Positions 1 to 6,965 are shown, counted from the first letter of the stretch. The stretch is 10,722 bases of DNA from Acidobacteriota bacterium (GCA_022574065.1 JACZST010000041.1:1-10722), one strand, 5' to 3'. The notes: a model not told the origin generated them from the letters alone. Numbers and translations are program-made.

Positions 1-142
1 CAGGCCGAGGTCGGTAAAGCTGCTCGCCGAAGAAGCACCCTATGCCTACAAGGACGTCGACGAGGTAGTCAGGGTGTGTGAGGCCGCCGGGCTCGCCGAT
101 CGTGTCGCCCGGCTCCGGCCCCTCGGCGTGGTCAAGGGCTGA
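1..142 (+). CDS. rtcB: RtcB RNA-splicing ligase, 3' end only
   Basis: This is the C-terminal 46 codons of an ORF open to the left edge, in frame from base 2, ending at TGA 140-142. The tail reads LAEEAPYAYKDVDEVV, then GLADRVARLRPLGVVKG. The AYKDVD segment and the terminal LRPLGVVKG are typical of the C-terminus of RtcB. RtcB is a GTP- and Mn-dependent ligase that joins 2',3'-cyclic phosphate or 3'-phosphate RNA ends to 5'-OH ends, in tRNA splicing or RNA repair. The catalytic histidine (guanylylation site) and metal ligands lie upstream of the window and cannot be checked. No archease gene follows on the + strand; the next gene is 434 bases away. Confidence 0.85.
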   Translation, partial: RPRSVKLLAEEAPYAYKDVDEVVRVCEAAGLADRVARLRPLGVVKG

Positions 143-576
143 GCAAGGACGAGCGCAGTCCAAACCTGCACCCTGGACAGGGGCGGCAGCCCAGAAACGC
201 CGGACGCTCCGAGACCAAGGCGACAACCCGACCGTCCACTACGAGGAGGTCCGATACCTGAATCTCCTCGCCCGCCACCTCTGCAGGTCTGCTCAGTCCA
301 CGCCGCGCCATCCGGGGAGAACAGGAACACCCGGTGCTCACGGCTCCTTTCCATAACGGCACGAACTAACACAGCCTCCCCCGCTCGATACGTGCCGTTA
401 CAGCGCACTCACTCTTCTGATCGTTATCAAGCAGATCGGTTGATCGGCGGCGTCCACCCGGCTGCGTCTATGAACCGCCGCGCACCGACTCGAGCGTGGT
501 GGGGCAGGGATCGATGTGGTAGGTGAGGCATTCGGCATCGCCGTGACTGTGACAACCGGCCCATAGCATCACGGGG
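143..576. other. Gene-poor stretch between rtcB and the CapA-like gene
   Basis: No convincing gene is visible in these 434 bases. Short ORFs exist on both strands (for example - strand 132-362), but they are rich in Arg, Gly, Pro and Cys, lack a well-spaced ribosome binding site and match no family I recognise. The only clear structure is the inverted repeat at 354-400. The promoter of the CapA-like gene must lie in here, but I see no convincing -35/-10 pair. Confidence 0.6.
354..400. repeat. Perfect 10-bp inverted repeat, 27-nt spacer
   Basis: TAACGGCACG at 354-363 is the exact reverse complement of CGTGCCGTTA at 391-400. The spacer is 27 nt and the match does not extend on either side. A hairpin with a 27-nt loop and no following T run is a poor intrinsic terminator. 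A binding site for a dimeric regulator or an end remnant of a mobile element are alternatives. What it does is unknown. Confidence 0.5.
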
Positions 577-1665
577 ATGGTGAAGCTCTTCCTCGCCGGT
601 GACGTGATGATCGGCCGTGGCATCGACCAGATCCTACGTCATTCAGTAGATCCGACGATTAGCGAACCGTATGTGAGATCGGCCCAGGGATACGTCACTC
701 TCGCCGAGCGGGCCAACGGCGCCATACCGAGAGAAGTCGCCGACAATTACGTGTGGGGCGACGTAATCACCGAGTTGGACCGGTCGGCGCCAGACGTTCG
801 CATCATTAACCTCGAAACGGCGGTGACGGCTCGCGGTACGCCGTGGCCGTCCAAGGAGGTCTCCTATCGGATGCATACCGCCAACGTCGGGGTGCTGACT
901 GCAGCCGCGATCGACGTTTGCTCACTGGCGAACAACCACGTGCTCGATTGGTCCTACGAGGGACTCGAAGACACGCTCGATGCGCTCGACGATGCCGGCA
1001 TCTCTATCGTGGGCGCAGGACGTGACCAAGCCGCCGCCGAGGCGTCGGCCATCGTATCGGAGGACGGGCTGCGAGTAGTCGTCTCCGGCATGGGGAGCCC
1101 TACCAGCGGGATCCCCGCAACGTGGGAGGCGACCACCGACAGAGCAGGGATCGCGTTCATACCCGAGCTGTCCGCACAGGCTGCCGATGTGGTAGGAGCC
1201 CGGGTTGCCGGGTACCGCAGCCCAGGCGACCTCGTCGTGGTGTCGATCCATTGGGGCCCCAACTGGGGGCACCAGGTCCCCAAGACACAGACCCGGTTCG
1301 CCCACCGGCTGATCGACGCCGGCGTCGACATCGTTCACGGCCACTCGTCTCACCACGCCAAGGCGATCGAGGTCTATCGGAACCGGCCCATCATGTACGG
1401 ATGCGGTGACCTGATCAACGACTACGAAGGCATCGGAAGCCACGGGGAGTACCGCGGCGATCTCGGCTTGATCTACATCGTCACCATGGATTTAGACGGC
1501 CTCCGAGAGCTAGAGATGACTCCGATGCGGATGCGCCGGTTCCGTGCCGAACGGGTCACCGGTCCTGACGTGGAATGGCTAGCGAGCACGCTCGACCGCC
1601 ACAGTCGGCGGTTCGAGACCGGCATTCGAATCACGGACGACCAACGCCTCGAAGTCCAGTGGTGA
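577..1665 (+). CDS. CapA/PgsA-type (PGA_cap) metallophosphatase-fold protein
   Basis: This is a 362-residue protein of the bacterial CapA family (PGA_cap, calcineurin-like metallophosphoesterase fold). Family motifs occur in order: GDVMIGRG (residues 8-15), NLETAV (78-83), SLANNHVLDW (116-125), SIHWGPNW (223-230) and DIVHGHSSHH (251-260), then a GDLIND segment near 277-282. The Asp, Asn and His residues in these motifs are the expected metal ligands. CapA proteins were first tied to poly-gamma-glutamate capsule synthesis or anchoring, but many stand-alone members, like this one without pgsB/pgsC neighbours, have no proven substrate. There is no signal peptide or membrane helix, so it looks cytosolic, unlike the membrane-anchored Bacillus form. 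The ATG at 577 sits directly before the first motif-bearing beta strand (VKLFLAGDVM), with only a weak GGGG upstream. It stands alone, with gaps of about 400 bases on both sides. The family call is secure; the role is not. Confidence 0.88.
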   Translation: MVKLFLAGDVMIGRGIDQILRHSVDPTISEPYVRSAQGYVTLAERANGAIPREVADNYVWGDVITELDRSAPDVRIINLETAVTARGTPWPSKEVSYRMHTANVGVLTAAAIDVCSLANNHVLDWSYEGLEDTLDALDDAGISIVGAGRDQAAAEASAIVSEDGLRVVVSGMGSPTSGIPATWEATTDRAGIAFIPELSAQAADVVGARVAGYRSPGDLVVVSIHWGPNWGHQVPKTQTRFAHRLIDAGVDIVHGHSSHHAKAIEVYRNRPIMYGCGDLINDYEGIGSHGEYRGDLGLIYIVTMDLDGLRELEMTPMRMRRFRAERVTGPDVEWLASTLDRHSRRFETGIRITDDQRLEVQW

Positions 1666-1713
1666 GACTCCTCTCCGCTGCCCCAACGTGTGCGAATGTT
1701 CCTGGAGGGACTA

Positions 1714-1728
1714 GCCCGCCAACCGGGC
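1714..1728 (+). terminator. Possible weak hairpin terminator after the CapA-like gene
   Basis: GCCCG (1714-1718), a CCAAC loop and CGGGC (1724-1728) form a 5-bp GC stem about 48 nt after the stop at 1665. The following bases (GATGCTATTTCC) contain only a short T run, so this is a weak candidate at best. Many actinobacterial terminators lack a U tract, which keeps it possible. Confidence 0.25.
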
Positions 1729-1783
1729 GATGCTATTTCCATGGTGGCGACCCCTGTCGGCCGCCTGGTTCTCAACCAAGGTG

Positions 1784-1827
1784 ATCTGATGGGACCCGAA
1801 CCGGCGACCTCTTGACTGCCGGTCAGG
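1784..1827 (-). other. Degenerate tRNA 3'-half-like sequence (possible old att site)
   Basis: On the - strand this reads like anticodon arm plus variable loop plus T arm. CCTGA-CCGGCAG-TCAAG (1827-1811) gives a 5-bp stem with one mismatch and a 7-nt loop with GGC at the anticodon position. AGGTC follows as a variable loop. Then comes GGTTCGGGTCC (1802-1792), which matches the T-arm B-box consensus GGTTCGANTCC except for the A at position 58. The T stem does not close (GCCGG against CCCAT), U33 is C, and no D arm or 5' half is present. It cannot be a working tRNA. Tyrosine recombinases commonly integrate at tRNA 3' ends, so a decayed attachment site is a reasonable reading, but chance resemblance is possible. 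Confidence 0.25.
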
Positions 1828-2055
1828 CCCAGCGGATTCCGGCTGGTCCCGAATCCTCCCTGTTTGTAGCCGCTGCCGTGAGGTTTCCCTCCCAGCCGGA
1901 TACCGATCGCTTGCTCGGGCCCCGCACGCGAGACTTAGTCGTCGTTTTGTGCGATCAAGTGTTTCGGCGGGATTCGCGATTGAGGACCGGCTACCCGCGA
2001 CTCGTGACCACCGGCCCTATCCCCGGTGACGTGTTGGGTGGACGCTGGACGGGTT

Positions 2056-3369
2056 ATGCAACGCGGTCGCGCTTTCTCAAGACGTTGCGCGGTCATCGTC
2101 TCGGTCGTTTTGATGTCGGTGATCCTCCCGGCTGGCGCAGCCGCGGCTGCGGACGATATGTGGCATCACACTGACGACGGCGAGCTGGTCATCGACTTCT
2201 ACTTCGTCTACACGAGCTCCTGTCCTCACTGCGCGCGGGCTGTCCCCTTCATTGAGGAACTGGAGGACTCGCGTCCTTGGCTCCACGTCTGGTGGCTCCA
2301 AGCCGATTCGGGCGATCCTGACGTGGAGGTGATGGCGCTCGCTGCTGCTGAGGAGGCCGGTGAGAGCATCCGCGGTGTTCCGACGTTCATCTTCTGTGGC
2401 TTGATGGTCTCCGGATATGACGGACCCGAGGGGATCGGTGCGGCCATTGCCGGTCGGTTGGACGCCTGTTACGACGGCTATTCCGCGGCGGCACCACCCG
2501 CATCGACCACCCCGGCCGAAGCGCCCGAGGTCGCGGTTCCCGGGATTGGGACCGTGTCAGCGTCGTCGGTTCCGTTGCCTGTCTTCACGGCCGTCGTCGC
2601 GGGTCTCGATGCCTTCAATCCCTGTGCCTTCTTCGTGCTTCTGTTCTTGCTTAGCCTCCTTCTGCACGCGCGAAGCAGAACCCGGATGGCAGTCGTCGGC
2701 TTCACGTTCGTCGCGATATCCGGAATCCTCTACTTCGTGTTCATGGCCGCTTGGCTGAACGTGTTCTTGGTGACCGGGCACTTGAAGTGGGTCACTGCCG
2801 CGGCGGGTGTCATCGCGATCGCGATCGCTCTACTGAACCTCAAAGATTATGTGAGGCCCGGTTCCAGGGGTTCGCTGTCTATCCCTGAGTCGGCGAAACC
2901 GAGGCTCTTCAGCCGGATGCGAGGTCTCGTTGCTGGTGACCGGTTCGTCCCGATCCTCGGAGCGACTATCGCTCTCGCTGTGGTCGCCAACGGCTACGAG
3001 TTGCTGTGCACGGCAGGGCTGCCGATGGTGTTCACCCGCGTCCTCACGTTGAACGACCTTCCCGCCCCCGCGTACTACGGCTACCTCGGCCTGTACAACG
3101 TGATCTACGTGATTCCTCTGTTCGGGATCGTAGTCGCTTTTGTGTGGACCCTCGGATCGCGCAAGCTCCAACCGGAAGAGGGTCGCGCCTTGAAACTGCT
3201 GTCGGGCATGATGATGCTCGGCCTCGGTCTGGTCCTCCTGGTGGCTCCCGGATTGCTTGAGCAGATCGGTGTTGCGATCGGGATCCTCGCCGGCGCCGTC
3301 ATCGTCACCACAATCGTGACCCTGACCGACCGACAGATTCGGGGACAAGGCAAACCCCGCCGTAGCTAG
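2056..3369 (+). CDS. Exported thioredoxin domain fused to DsbD/CcdA-like membrane domain
   Basis: This 437-residue protein is read from ATG 2056. The frame also has a GTG at 2026, but starting at 2056 gives a clean signal peptide: a basic n-region (QRGRAFSRR), a hydrophobic stretch at about residues 11-25 and an Ala-rich cleavage region near 28-32. Next comes a thioredoxin-like domain with the active site CPHC (56-59), a GVPTFIF segment with the cis-Pro at 109, and extra Cys at 114 and 138. A Pro/Ala/Thr linker (about 145-170) leads to a polytopic domain with roughly six helices. This contains FNPCAFFVLL (Cys190) and YELLCTAGLP (Cys318), the two membrane Cys expected for the DsbD beta domain/CcdA fold. 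In that family, electrons pass from cytosolic thioredoxin through the membrane Cys pair to an exported thioredoxin domain. The inferred role is reduction of exported disulfides or of a partner protein outside the membrane; the client is unknown and no cytochrome c genes are adjacent. It ends 18 bases before the convergent recombinase remnant. Confidence 0.85.
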   Translation: MQRGRAFSRRCAVIVSVVLMSVILPAGAAAAADDMWHHTDDGELVIDFYFVYTSSCPHCARAVPFIEELEDSRPWLHVWWLQADSGDPDVEVMALAAAEEAGESIRGVPTFIFCGLMVSGYDGPEGIGAAIAGRLDACYDGYSAAAPPASTTPAEAPEVAVPGIGTVSASSVPLPVFTAVVAGLDAFNPCAFFVLLFLLSLLLHARSRTRMAVVGFTFVAISGILYFVFMAAWLNVFLVTGHLKWVTAAAGVIAIAIALLNLKDYVRPGSRGSLSIPESAKPRLFSRMRGLVAGDRFVPILGATIALAVVANGYELLCTAGLPMVFTRVLTLNDLPAPAYYGYLGLYNVIYVIPLFGIVVAFVWTLGSRKLQPEEGRALKLLSGMMMLGLGLVLLVAPGLLEQIGVAIGILAGAVIVTTIVTLTDRQIRGQGKPRRS

Positions 3370-3387
3370 TGCTGTACCCGCGAGCCG

Positions 3388-3516
3388 TTACACCGCTGCC
3401 ATGACGCCTGGGACACGAACGGTTGCGGCGATGGCGTCGAGTCGGGCTGCGGTCTGGTGGTCGAGGCTGTCCATGAGGCGGCCGTAGCGGTCGACGGTGA
3501 CCTGGATCGACGAGTG
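3388..3516 (-). pseudogene. C-terminal remnant of a tyrosine recombinase/integrase
   Basis: On the - strand, from 3516 to the TAA at 3390-3388, 42 codons begin HSSIQVTVDRYGRLMDSLD. This matches the end of phage-type integrases, where (LG)HSS-I-VT---YGH- carries the last catalytic His and the catalytic Tyr (here Tyr11 of the fragment). Just upstream the expected LG is replaced by RPR and the similarity stops, so the catalytic core with its Arg residues is gone. No start codon or ribosome binding site precedes it. It lies between two convergent genes, at the place where actinobacteria often have rplY and pth after prs. It suggests that an integrated element was once here and was largely deleted, or that an assembly or rearrangement break falls here. 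Confidence 0.7.
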
Positions 3517-3571
3517 TCGGGGTCGGGTTGGGTTGACTTCGGGCGCTCGCCTGCGGTGATCGATCATCGAC

Positions 3572-4543
3572 TCAAATGTTCTCGCCCTGGAAGATCTCGC
3601 TCACCGAGGCGTCGGCGAAGATGGCATTCATCGCCCCGGCCAGGATGGGGCCGATCGACAGGACCGTCAGGGAGTCGAGATGGCTGGCGTCGTCGGGAAC
3701 CGGGAGCGAGTTGGTGATGACCAGCTCGTCGATCGGGGCGTTCTTCAGCCGATCCACCGCCGGCGGCGACAGCACGCCGTGCGTAGCGATCACCCTGACC
3801 GAAAGCGCGCCGCGCTCCTTGAGCAACTCGGCGGCACCGACCACGGTGCCTGCGGTATCGACCATGTCGTCGATGATGATGCAGTGCCGGTCCTCGACGT
3901 CGCCCACCACCCACAGGGTCGACATTTCGTTGCGAACGTCGGCGGCACGGCGCTTGTGGACAAAGGCGACGCGGGCATCGAGGTGGGCGGCAAACCGCGA
4001 GGCGAGCTTCACCCGTCCCGCGTCAGGGGATACGATCGTCGTTGGTCCCTGAAGGGTGTCCTCGACGTAGTCGGCGAACAGTCTGATGGCAGTGAGGTGG
4101 TCGAACGGTGCATCGACGAAGCCTTGGATCTGCCCGGTATGCAGGTCGAGGGAGACGATCCGATCGGCGCCGGCCTGCAAGAAGAGATCTCCCATCAGCC
4201 TGGCCGAGATCGGCTCACGGGGCCGGCCTTTCTTGTCCTGGCGGGCGTAGCCGTAGAACGGGACAACGGCCGTGATCCGTTTCGCCGACGCCCGCATCAG
4301 GGCGTCGATCATGATCAGCTGCTCCATGATGTGGAAGTTGATCGGGTGGGTGTGGCTCTGGATCACGAAGGTGTCGGCACCGCGAACGCTCTCGGTGTAA
4401 TGAACGTAGATCTCACCGTTGGCGAAGATCGAGCGTTCCACGCCACCAAGCCGGACGCCGAGGATGTCGGCCACCTCTTCGGCGAGGGGCTCGTTACCCG
4501 AACCCGAGAACACCATCAGCCGTTTCCGGCTCGCAAGCTCCAT
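3572..4543 (-). CDS. prs: Ribose-phosphate pyrophosphokinase (PRPP synthetase)
   Basis: This 323-residue class I PRPP synthetase makes 5-phosphoribosyl 1-pyrophosphate from ribose 5-phosphate and ATP, feeding purine, pyrimidine, His, Trp and NAD synthesis. Visible motifs are FANGEIYV (residues 40-47), FYGYARQDKKGRPREPI (96-112; the ATP-binding flexible loop), SLDLHTGQIQGFVD (131-144), VSPDAGR (171-177) and the PRPP loop CIIIDDMVDTAGT (221-233). The length is normal for the family. The frame is open for 51 more codons upstream inside glmU, but ATG 4543 has a GGAGGG ribosome binding site 6 nt away and matches the usual N-terminus, so I choose it. It lies 13 nt after the glmU stop and is certainly in the same transcription unit. 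GlmU and Prs as neighbours is standard in both Actinomycetota and Bacillota. Confidence 0.97.
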   Translation of the reverse strand: MELASRKRLMVFSGSGNEPLAEEVADILGVRLGGVERSIFANGEIYVHYTESVRGADTFVIQSHTHPINFHIMEQLIMIDALMRASAKRITAVVPFYGYARQDKKGRPREPISARLMGDLFLQAGADRIVSLDLHTGQIQGFVDAPFDHLTAIRLFADYVEDTLQGPTTIVSPDAGRVKLASRFAAHLDARVAFVHKRRAADVRNEMSTLWVVGDVEDRHCIIIDDMVDTAGTVVGAAELLKERGALSVRVIATHGVLSPPAVDRLKNAPIDELVITNSLPVPDDASHLDSLTVLSIGPILAGAMNAIFADASVSEIFQGENI

Positions 4544-4549
4544 CAGCCG

Positions 4550-4555
4550 CCCTCC
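4550..4555 (-). promoter_or_regulatory. Ribosome binding site that sets the prs start
   Basis: GGAGGG on the - strand lies 6 nt before ATG 4543, in the short gap after the glmU stop (4559-4557). It rules out the in-frame upstream starts inside glmU. Confidence 0.8.
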
Positions 4556-4556
4556 A

Positions 4557-5939
4557 TCAGCTGTCGCCGTCCTGAGCCGCTCGGCGCTTTCGGCGCTCAG
4601 CGTAGCCGGGGACCTCGACCTGCGGCGAACGCTCAATGGCGAGTGCTCCCGGAGGAACATCCTCGGTGATGACGGACCCCGCACCGGTGAACGCATCGTC
4701 GCCGATTTCCACCGGGGCGATCAGCATCGTGTCCGACCCGATCCTCACTCGATCCCCGATTTTCGTCCGATGTTTCTCAAAACCGTCGTAGTTGACCGTC
4801 ACCGTGCCGGCACCGATGTTGGACCCTTCGCCGATGTCGGCGTCACCGACGTAGCTGAGGTGGGGCACTTTCGATCCCTTGCCGATGGTTGAGTTCTTGA
4901 TCCCGACGAACTCGCCGGCCTTGGCGCCTTCACCAAGATCCGTGCCGGGGCGAAGGTGGGTGAACGGCCCGACGATGGCCCCCTTCCCGATGACGGTCCG
5001 ATCGATCACGGCAAACCGGATCGTTGCCAGTTCTCCAATGCTGGTGTCGGTGACGTGCACGCTCGGGCCGACCTCGGCGCCCGCACCTACGCTGGTCTCG
5101 CCCTGGAGATACACGTCGGGGTACAGGCGCACCCCGGCGGCAACGGTCACCCCGGCATCGACGTACACGCGATCCGGGTCGACCATGGCCACGCCGTCGT
5201 CCATCAATCGCTTGTTGATCCGGCGGCGAAGACTGGCACCGGCGGCGGCGAGCTGAGAGAGTGTGTTGACACCGAGGGCCTCGACTTCGTCCGTGGTCAC
5301 CACGCCGACCGGGTCGTCACCGGCGGCGAACTGGTGGATCACGTCGGTGAGGTAGTACTCGCCCTGAGCGTTGTCATTCTCCAGGGAGGCGAGGGCGGTG
5401 GTGAGGCGGGCCCGATCGAAGGCGTACACCGACGTGTTGATCTCATCGATGGTGCGCTGCTCGTCCGAGGCGTCGCCTTCCTCGATGATCCCGACGACGG
5501 CATCGCCGTCCCGCAGCACCCTCCCGTATCCGGTCGGGTCGCTGATCGCAGCAACAAGCAAGGTCGCCACGTTGCCGGAGCGGTGGTGGGTGTCGACGAC
5601 AGCGCGCAGCGTGTCTGACGAGAGCAGGGGCATGTCGACGGGGACGATCAGCACGGTGTCGACGTCGGGCGGGAGATGCTCGAGCCCGAGCCTGGCGGCA
5701 TCTCCGGTCCCGAGTAGGGGATCCTGGATTGTGTGACCGACACCGTCGGGGAGGGCTGCGGTGACGGCTTCGGCGCCGTCGCCAACCACGGCGACCGTAG
5801 CCGTGGCGCCAAGGGGAGCGATGCTGTCCAGCGTCCAGCCGAGCAGGGTGCGCCCTGCCACGGTGTGGAGGGCTTTTGGCGCGTCGGAACGCAGCCGGGT
5901 GCCCTTCCCCGCGGCGAGCACGACGACACCGATCTTCAT
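4557..5939 (-). CDS. glmU: Bifunctional GlmU: GlcN-1-P acetyltransferase / GlcNAc-1-P uridyltransferase
   Basis: This 460-residue enzyme makes UDP-GlcNAc for peptidoglycan. The N-terminal uridyltransferase domain (about 1-225) opens MKIGVVVLAAGKGTRLRSD, the nucleotide-binding loop, with the conserved Lys in APKAL. It contains LLGTGDA where most members have LGTGHA, VPVDMPLL as the metal-Asp strand, and TGYGRV. A helical linker with RRRINKRLMDDGV leads to a left-handed beta-helix acetyltransferase domain with hexapeptide repeats (about 250-435), including PFTHLRPGT, KNSTIGKGSKVPHLSYVGD (the catalytic His before LSYVGD) and VTVNYDG. An in-frame ATG at 5957 would add six residues but starts only 2 nt after the tRNA gene. 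ATG 5939 fits the family N-terminus better. Neither has a clear ribosome binding site, which is odd for this packed operon. Confidence 0.96.
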   Translation of the reverse strand: MKIGVVVLAAGKGTRLRSDAPKALHTVAGRTLLGWTLDSIAPLGATATVAVVGDGAEAVTAALPDGVGHTIQDPLLGTGDAARLGLEHLPPDVDTVLIVPVDMPLLSSDTLRAVVDTHHRSGNVATLLVAAISDPTGYGRVLRDGDAVVGIIEEGDASDEQRTIDEINTSVYAFDRARLTTALASLENDNAQGEYYLTDVIHQFAAGDDPVGVVTTDEVEALGVNTLSQLAAAGASLRRRINKRLMDDGVAMVDPDRVYVDAGVTVAAGVRLYPDVYLQGETSVGAGAEVGPSVHVTDTSIGELATIRFAVIDRTVIGKGAIVGPFTHLRPGTDLGEGAKAGEFVGIKNSTIGKGSKVPHLSYVGDADIGEGSNIGAGTVTVNYDGFEKHRTKIGDRVRIGSDTMLIAPVEIGDDAFTGAGSVITEDVPPGALAIERSPQVEVPGYAERRKRRAAQDGDS

Positions 5940-5959
5940 GGCTGCTGGAACGGACATCG

Positions 5960-6031
5960 CTGGGGGGACAGGGCTCGAACCCGTACTGGATGGACCAAAA
6001 CCACCCGTGCTGCCAGTTACACCACCCCCCA
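5960..6031 (-). tRNA. tRNA-Gln (TTG anticodon)
   Basis: This 72-nt cloverleaf has the acceptor TGGGGGG/CCCCCCA (U1-A72, typical of tRNA-Gln), discriminator G73 and a D arm GTG/CAC with loop TAACTGGCAG. The anticodon stem is GGTGG/CCATC with loop TTTTGGT, anticodon TTG at 5998-5996. The T arm is ACGGG-TTCGAGC-CCTGT. CCA is not encoded. It sits between ispE and glmU on the same strand, a position seen for tRNA-Gln in other actinobacteria, and may be processed from the operon transcript or have its own promoter in 6032-6098. Confidence 0.96.
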
Positions 6032-6086
6032 GAAAAACGGGGCACCTAGAGGTTAGGGCGGTCGATCCGGTGGGCGCCGTCCTGGG

Positions 6087-6107
6087 ACGTATTACGTATT
6101 ACGTATC
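6087..6107. repeat. Three 7-bp tandem copies (ACGTATT)
   Basis: ACGTATT (6087-6093), ACGTATT (6094-6100) and ACGTATC (6101-6107) run across the ispE stop codon (TAA at 6101-6099) into the spacer before tRNA-Gln. The unit changes the last codons of ispE little. It could be slippage or a weak AT-rich promoter element for the tRNA; no function is evident. Confidence 0.6.
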
Positions 6108-6965
6108 ACGAGTTTGCTCGTCGACGACCTGCCAGCCGAACGACACTGGCGACGCGGCGCGAGCAGCGCGGGCCTCCGCTGGAGCCTTGGTCGCCGCGTC
6201 CTCGGCTTCACCGATGGTCGAGAAGTACCCGTAGAGGGCGGAACCGCTCCCGGTCATCGCCACCGGAATACCCCAGGATGCTTCGAGCTCGGCCCGCCAA
6301 TCGTCGAGCGCGGCAACAACCGCTACTGCGGCCGGGTACAGGTCGTTGGCCAGTGGTGCGTAGTCGCGCAATGCGGGAGGAAGCGCAAACGCCGGGAAGA
6401 CCGGCCCGTCGGGGCCATCGAGATCATCCCAGGTGGCATAAACGAGAGGCGTCTCCAACCGGAAGGGCGGCACCACTAGTGCGAGGGCGAAACCCTCCGC
6501 GTCCGGCTCCGGGGATACGAACTCACCGATGCCGGTGACGACTGCGGTTCCGCCGACGAGCGCAAACGGCACGTCCGCACCGAGATCGACGGCGAGTCGG
6601 CGCACCTCGTCGAAGGAGACACCGAACCGACGCGAGGCGAGGATGAGCGCAGCCGCAGCGTCGGCGCTGCCCCCACCGAGCCCGGCGCCGTCGGGTATCG
6701 ACTTGTGCACCGCCACCTGCATCGGATCCGACGATCCGACGACCGCGCGCACGATGTCGGCAGCCCTCCACGCCAGGTTGTCTTCGTCGGCGGGGGCCAT
6801 GTCGTTGGATACCACCACCTCATCGGCCTCGGCGTCGGCAACGGTGACCTCATCCACCCAATCGATCGATTGGATCAGGCTGCGCAGCGGGTGGTAGCCG
6901 TCGTTACGCGGCGCCTCGACCTTCAAGCCGAGGTTGACCTTGGCGCTTGCCCTTGCCTTGCTCAT
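6099..6965 (-). CDS. ispE: 4-diphosphocytidyl-2-C-methyl-D-erythritol kinase
   Basis: This 288-residue GHMP-family kinase performs the ATP-dependent 2-phosphorylation of CDP-methylerythritol in the MEP isoprenoid pathway. Visible are the N-terminal SAKVNLGL (residues 7-14, conserved Lys9 and Asn11), GYHPLRSL (23-30), the phosphate loop PDGAGLGGGSADAAAAL (91-107), LGADVPFAL with the catalytic Asp131 (128-136), and MTGSGSALYG near 236-245. The length is normal. ATG 6965 overlaps the rsmA stop as ATGA, indicating translational coupling. No separate ribosome binding site is seen. Confidence 0.96.
   Translation of the reverse strand: MSKARASAKVNLGLKVEAPRNDGYHPLRSLIQSIDWVDEVTVADAEADEVVVSNDMAPADEDNLAWRAADIVRAVVGSSDPMQVAVHKSIPDGAGLGGGSADAAAALILASRRFGVSFDEVRRLAVDLGADVPFALVGGTAVVTGIGEFVSPEPDAEGFALALVVPPFRLETPLVYATWDDLDGPDGPVFPAFALPPALRDYAPLANDLYPAAVAVVAALDDWRAELEASWGIPVAMTGSGSALYGYFSTIGEAEDAATKAPAEARAARAASPVSFGWQVVDEQTRDT

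Larger units (their letters stand above)
1666..2055. other. Gene-poor stretch between the CapA-like and DsbD-like genes
   Basis: These 390 bases hold no convincing gene. An overlapping + strand ORF (1812-2174) reads into the DsbD-like gene in another frame and looks like a shadow. Structures seen are a small GC hairpin at 1714-1728 and a tRNA-3'-half-like sequence on the - strand at 1784-1827. Outside these I see nothing I can name. Confidence 0.6.

Noticed and set aside
132..362. Small - strand ORF with segment EEIQVSDLLVVDGRVVALV and a CRPCPGC cluster
   Set aside because: One stretch looks protein-like, but the rest is Arg/Ser/Pro rich. The GTG and ATG starts lack a properly spaced ribosome binding site and I recognise no family. 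Not called as a gene.
1812..2174. + strand ORF overlapping the start of the DsbD-like gene
   Set aside because: It overlaps the signal-peptide region of a clear gene in another frame and has no recognisable domain.
3557..3566. Palindrome TGATCGATCA just after the prs stop
   Set aside because: A 10-bp palindrome of GATCGATC type is common by chance in such genomes, and no associated hairpin or T run supports a terminator.
3680..4669. Long + strand ORF (329 codons) opposite prs and the glmU end
   Set aside because: A typical high-GC antisense shadow of well-recognised genes, with no domain of its own.
4544..4696. N-terminal extension of Prs by 51 codons into glmU
   Set aside because: Arg/Ser-rich, unlike Prs, and lies entirely inside glmU. 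A good ribosome binding site precedes ATG 4543.
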